NCBI GenBank assembly: GCA_002729275.1
Contig: PBTP01000010.1
Span: forward strand, 37,587-47,491
DNA length: 9,905 bases
Source of the DNA: Roseibacillus sp.
Lineage (GTDB): Bacteria > Verrucomicrobiota > Verrucomicrobiia > Verrucomicrobiales > Akkermansiaceae
Reading direction: 5' to 3'
The translations under genes and the position numbers were made by a program. Shown here one piece after another: positions 7,616-9,905 of the stretch. Positions within the stretch are counted from its first letter, which is position 1. Every line of letters starts with the position of its first letter. The notes beneath the pieces are model-generated. The model was not told the DNA's origin and searched no databases. It saw only the letters and a list, made by a program, of their open reading frames with translations.

Positions 7616-8832
7616 AACGCGTCATCCTCCTGGTCATTGATTCCCTTGGGATTGGGAGCGCTTCCGACGCCTCTGCCTTCGGGGGTGCCGGCTTTACCGA
7701 CGAGGGAGCCGACACTCTAGGGCATATCGCAAACACATTCGCTCTCGCCGGAACGCCCCTCCAACTTCCCAACCTTGCCCAGCTGGGACTTCTCGAATCA
7801 TACAAGCTCAAGAATGGAGTCTACCCTGCTGGAATGATTTCCTCTGACAACATCCAGGGAGCGTGGGCCTACGCGAGGGAAACGAGTCTCGGAAAAGACA
7901 CCCCCAGTGGTCATTGGGAAATCGCAGGAGTTCCGGTTCCCTTCGATTGGTCTTACTTCCCAAGAAGCGTCCCGTTCTTCCCGGAAACGCTTGGTAGCAA
8001 AATCGCCAAGCACGGACTCGTCGAGAAATCACTCGGGAACTGCCACGGGTCAGGAACCGAGATTATCCAGCAGTTTGGACAGGAGCATATCATATCCGGT
8101 AACCCGATCTTCTACACTTCCGCCGACAGCGTTTTCCAAGTTGCAGCCCATGAGCACCATTTCGGTCTGGAGCGACTCTATAAGCTTTGTCACTGCATTC
8201 GCCGGCTCCTTGACGATAGCGAACTGACGATTGGCCGTGTCATTGCTCGCCCGTTTACCGGCACCAGTCCCAGAAATTACAAGCGGACTGGCAACCGCCG
8301 CGACTTTGCTGTGCCCCCTCCGGACGTCACGATCCTTGAGAAAATTCAACGAGCAGGTGGATCCGTAACCGGAGTTGGCAAGATCGCCGATATCTACGCC
8401 CATGCTGGTATCACTCGAGAGCTCAGGGCTCACGGACATTCTGCCCTCTGGGAGAAGACCCTGTCCGCCCTCCAGCAAAGTGAAGCCAACAGTATCGTAA
8501 TGACTAATTTCGTTGATTTCGACGCCCTTTACGGTCACCGCCGGGACGCTCAAGGCTATGGTCAAGCCCTCGAAGAATTCGACCGCGCCCTGCCGGCCAT
8601 ATTATCCGCCCTGCAATCAGGCGATCTCCTGATCATCACTGCAGACCATGGAAATGATCCCACATGGCCCGGAACGGACCATACGCGGGAGGATATTCCG
8701 ATTCTTTTGACAGGAGACAAGGTCCCCTCTGGCACCTGCCTGGGAGCCCGGGAAACCTTTGCAGATATCGGGCAGACGATCGCGGGCTATTTTTCTCTGG
8801 AGCCTTTTGCAAAAGGCACTTCTCTTATTTGA
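7612..8832 (+). CDS. deoB: Phosphopentomutase
   Basis: A 406-residue enzyme of the alkaline phosphatase superfamily, nearly the same length as E. coli DeoB (407). It interconverts (deoxy)ribose-1-phosphate and the 5-phosphate, linking the phosphorylases of this operon to central carbon metabolism. Key features: metal ligand region VIDSLGIG (8-15, D10); [16 protein letters not shown] (94-109), where T97 is the likely phosphorylated threonine; GKIADIYA and [14 protein letters not shown] in the middle; and the metal-binding [11 protein letters not shown] plus GTDHTRED (D345, H346, D356, H357). Two Mn2+ ions are known to be used in the family. The start overlaps deoA by four bases and has GGAGAGGG about 9-16 bases upstream, one of the few Shine-Dalgarno-like sequences here. 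deoD follows after 16 bases. No missing residues or frame problems were seen. Confidence 0.97.
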   Translation: MKRVILLVIDSLGIGSASDASAFGGAGFTDEGADTLGHIANTFALAGTPLQLPNLAQLGLLESYKLKNGVYPAGMISSDNIQGAWAYARETSLGKDTPSGHWEIAGVPVPFDWSYFPRSVPFFPETLGSKIAKHGLVEKSLGNCHGSGTEIIQQFGQEHIISGNPIFYTSADSVFQVAAHEHHFGLERLYKLCHCIRRLLDDSELTIGRVIARPFTGTSPRNYKRTGNRRDFAVPPPDVTILEKIQRAGGSVTGVGKIADIYAHAGITRELRAHGHSALWEKTLSALQQSEANSIVMTNFVDFDALYGHRRDAQGYGQALEEFDRALPAILSALQSGDLLIITADHGNDPTWPGTDHTREDIPILLTGDKVPSGTCLGARETFADIGQTIAGYFSLEPFAKGTSLI

Positions 8833-8848
8833 ACTTCATTTTTTCAAG

Positions 8849-9559
8849 ATGCCCGCTCCCACACCTCACATCGAAGCTATTCCCGGAGATTTTGCGTCCA
8901 CAGTCCTCATGCCTGGTGACCCTCTCAGGGCTAGACACATTGCCGATGAATTCCTCTCCGACGTTCGTCAGGTCAACGGTGTACGTGGAATGCTGGCCTT
9001 CACTGGTCAACACCTTGGGTCCAGAGTCTCCGTGATGGGCAGCGGCATGGGCATTCCTTCCATTTCCATTTACGCCAAGGAGCTCTGGACTGAATACGAC
9101 GTGGAAACGATTATCCGCGTGGGCAGTTGTGGGACCTCTCACTCCAAGGTCGCCCTACGCGACATCTTGATTGGCACAGGGGCATGCACGGACTCTAAGG
9201 TCAACCGAGGCCGCTTTCGAGGCCACGACTTTGCCGCGATTGCTGATTTTAATTTAGCCCGGAAAGCCGTTTCCGCCGCTGAGTCCCTTGAGATTCCTGT
9301 CAGAGTTGGAAACCTCTTTTCCGCGGACCTTTTTTATACCCCTGACCCGGACATGTTTGACGTCATCGAGGCCATGGGGGTTCTCGGCATTGAAATGGAA
9401 GCTGCCGGACTTTACGGTTGTGCAGCGGAATGCGGTAAGAAGGCCCTAACAATCTGCACGGTCTCGGATCACATCCGCACTGGGGAAGCGACCTCTTCGG
9501 TGGAACGACAAACGACGTTCAATGATATGATCCGGATTGCACTGGGAACTATCTCCTGA
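8849..9559 (+). CDS. deoD: Purine nucleoside phosphorylase, DeoD (hexameric) type
   Basis: A 236-residue enzyme, close to E. coli DeoD (239), lacking only a few C-terminal residues. It cleaves purine (deoxy)nucleosides with phosphate to the free base and (deoxy)ribose-1-phosphate, which DeoB then isomerises. Residues H7, G23, R27, R46, R90, S93, E182, M183, E184, S206, D207 and R220 match the E. coli phosphate, ribose and base contacts with a uniform shift of three. Recognisable blocks are [42 protein letters not shown] and [10 protein letters not shown]. The aspartate at 207 supports acceptance of 6-amino purines such as adenosine, as in DeoD-type enzymes. The ATG at 8849 gives the family N-terminus (PHIEA, cf. 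PHINA); earlier starts would run through the deoB end. It is the last gene of the operon, 16 bases after deoB, without a clear Shine-Dalgarno sequence. Confidence 0.97.
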   Translation: MPAPTPHIEAIPGDFASTVLMPGDPLRARHIADEFLSDVRQVNGVRGMLAFTGQHLGSRVSVMGSGMGIPSISIYAKELWTEYDVETIIRVGSCGTSHSKVALRDILIGTGACTDSKVNRGRFRGHDFAAIADFNLARKAVSAAESLEIPVRVGNLFSADLFYTPDPDMFDVIEAMGVLGIEMEAAGLYGCAAECGKKALTICTVSDHIRTGEATSSVERQTTFNDMIRIALGTIS

Positions 9560-9597
9560 GCGCGCCCCTCAAAGGAGTCCTGCCAACTTTCTCACCC

Positions 9598-9624
9598 GCC
9601 GCAGAAGGACTTTCACCCTGCGGC
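9598..9624 (+). repeat. 7-bp hairpin after deoD, possible weak terminator
   Basis: GCCGCAG (9598-9604) pairs perfectly with CTGCGGC (9618-9624) around a 13-base loop, 38 bases after the deoD stop. It is followed by TACCCTCTT rather than a T-run, so intrinsic termination would be weak. It may instead protect the 3' end of the operon transcript or be the first stem of a structured leader for the next gene. Confidence 0.45.
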
Positions 9625-9628
9625 TACC

Positions 9629-9672
9629 CTCTTGAGAACTGACGAAGGAGCCTCCTCTCCTTACCTCAAGAG
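9629..9672 (+). promoter_or_regulatory. Nested stem-loop upstream of the last reading frame
   Basis: CTCTTGAG (9629-9636) and CTCAAGAG (9665-9672) form a perfect 8-bp inverted repeat. Inside it, AAGGAG (9645-9650) pairs with CTCCTT (9657-9662) around a CCTCCT loop. The outer stem ends three bases before a GAGGA ribosome binding site (9675-9679) for the ATG at 9686. The loop is complementary to such a site, so the structure could control translation; a terminator is less likely as no T-run follows. Confidence 0.45.
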
Positions 9673-9685
9673 CTGAGGACACCCG

Positions 9686-9905
9686 ATGGGTTCCGAATTC
9701 AACCTCGGTCAGAATTACCTCAATTCTGAGGAAGACCCCGGGGCCAAACCAATCCCCAAACCGTTCCCTGCCAAGGGCATCACCCTCCCGAACAAAGTGG
9801 AATATTCCCCTGGCTCCACTCCCTGCTACCAATTCAAAACCATCTCCTTGAAATACAGTGATGATCGCACGCTCTATGCTATAGCGAGGTGCAAATTCAA
9901 TTTTG
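9686..9905 (+). CDS. Unknown protein, N-terminal part, cut by the window end
   Basis: A reading frame of 73 codons runs from ATG 9686 to the window edge without a stop. It begins MGSEFNLGQNYLNSEEDPGA, continues with a proline/lysine-rich stretch (KPIPKPFPAKG, residues 22-32), and then a probably beta-rich part with KVEYSPGSTPCYQF and KYSDDRTLYAIARCKFNF. I do not recognise it, and no signal peptide is apparent. Support: a GAGGA Shine-Dalgarno sequence six bases before the ATG, a TGA at 9674-9676 in frame upstream, C-ending codons like the neighbouring genes, and non-coding-looking hairpins in the spacer. Against: an antisense frame with the same codon boundaries is also open across this stretch and down to 9569. 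It lies 126 bases after deoD on the same strand, so it may or may not belong to the operon. Confidence 0.5.
   Translation, partial: MGSEFNLGQNYLNSEEDPGAKPIPKPFPAKGITLPNKVEYSPGSTPCYQFKTISLKYSDDRTLYAIARCKFNF

Noticed and set aside
9569..9905. A minus-strand frame entering from the window end and stopping at 9569, convergent with deoD
   Set aside because: Shares codon boundaries with the better-supported + frame, has an Arg/Gly-rich product with many AGA/AGG codons, and its last third covers two strong hairpins. Not fully excluded.

Overview
This window looks like a piece of chromosome from a Verrucomicrobiota bacterium (PVC superphylum), possibly Opitutae-like. The placement is inferred. It rests mainly on the azurin-type cupredoxin gene overlapping a PVC-style beta-propeller gene, backed by moderate GC and starts that mostly lack a Shine-Dalgarno sequence. 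No rRNA, tRNA, CRISPR array, transposase or phage gene was seen.

Region 1 (22-3144, + strand) holds a short GreA/GreB-like transcription factor, then a two-gene unit with an 11-base overlap. The first gene of that unit encodes an exported azurin-like copper protein with a second, unrecognised domain. The second encodes an exported sorbosone/glucose-dehydrogenase-like propeller protein. In many PVC proteins such propellers are followed by a cytochrome c domain; here there is no CxxCH motif and a copper protein is encoded alongside. A redox or periplasmic carbohydrate role is inferred only.

Region 2 (3145-4822) holds a membrane-anchored NlpC/P60-like cysteine-peptidase candidate on the + strand. 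It converges on a short recO on the - strand. A 216-base divergent spacer follows, with several nested inverted repeats.

Region 3 (4823-9559, + strand) is a compact nucleoside uptake and catabolism operon: a NupC-type concentrative nucleoside transporter, a small XapX membrane protein, thymidine phosphorylase (deoA), phosphopentomutase (deoB) and purine nucleoside phosphorylase (deoD). Nucleosides enter through NupC. DeoA and DeoD split them into base and (deoxy)ribose-1-phosphate, and DeoB converts that to the 5-phosphate. The aldolase deoC and a recognisable regulator are not in the window. Active-site residues of DeoA and DeoD align with the E. coli enzymes at constant offsets, so these calls are firm.

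Region 4 (9560-9905) begins with a 126-base spacer containing two good hairpins. A + strand reading frame then starts at 9686, with a well-placed GAGGA ribosome binding site, and runs off the window. A codon-aligned antisense frame also stays open here, and I judge it the less likely gene.
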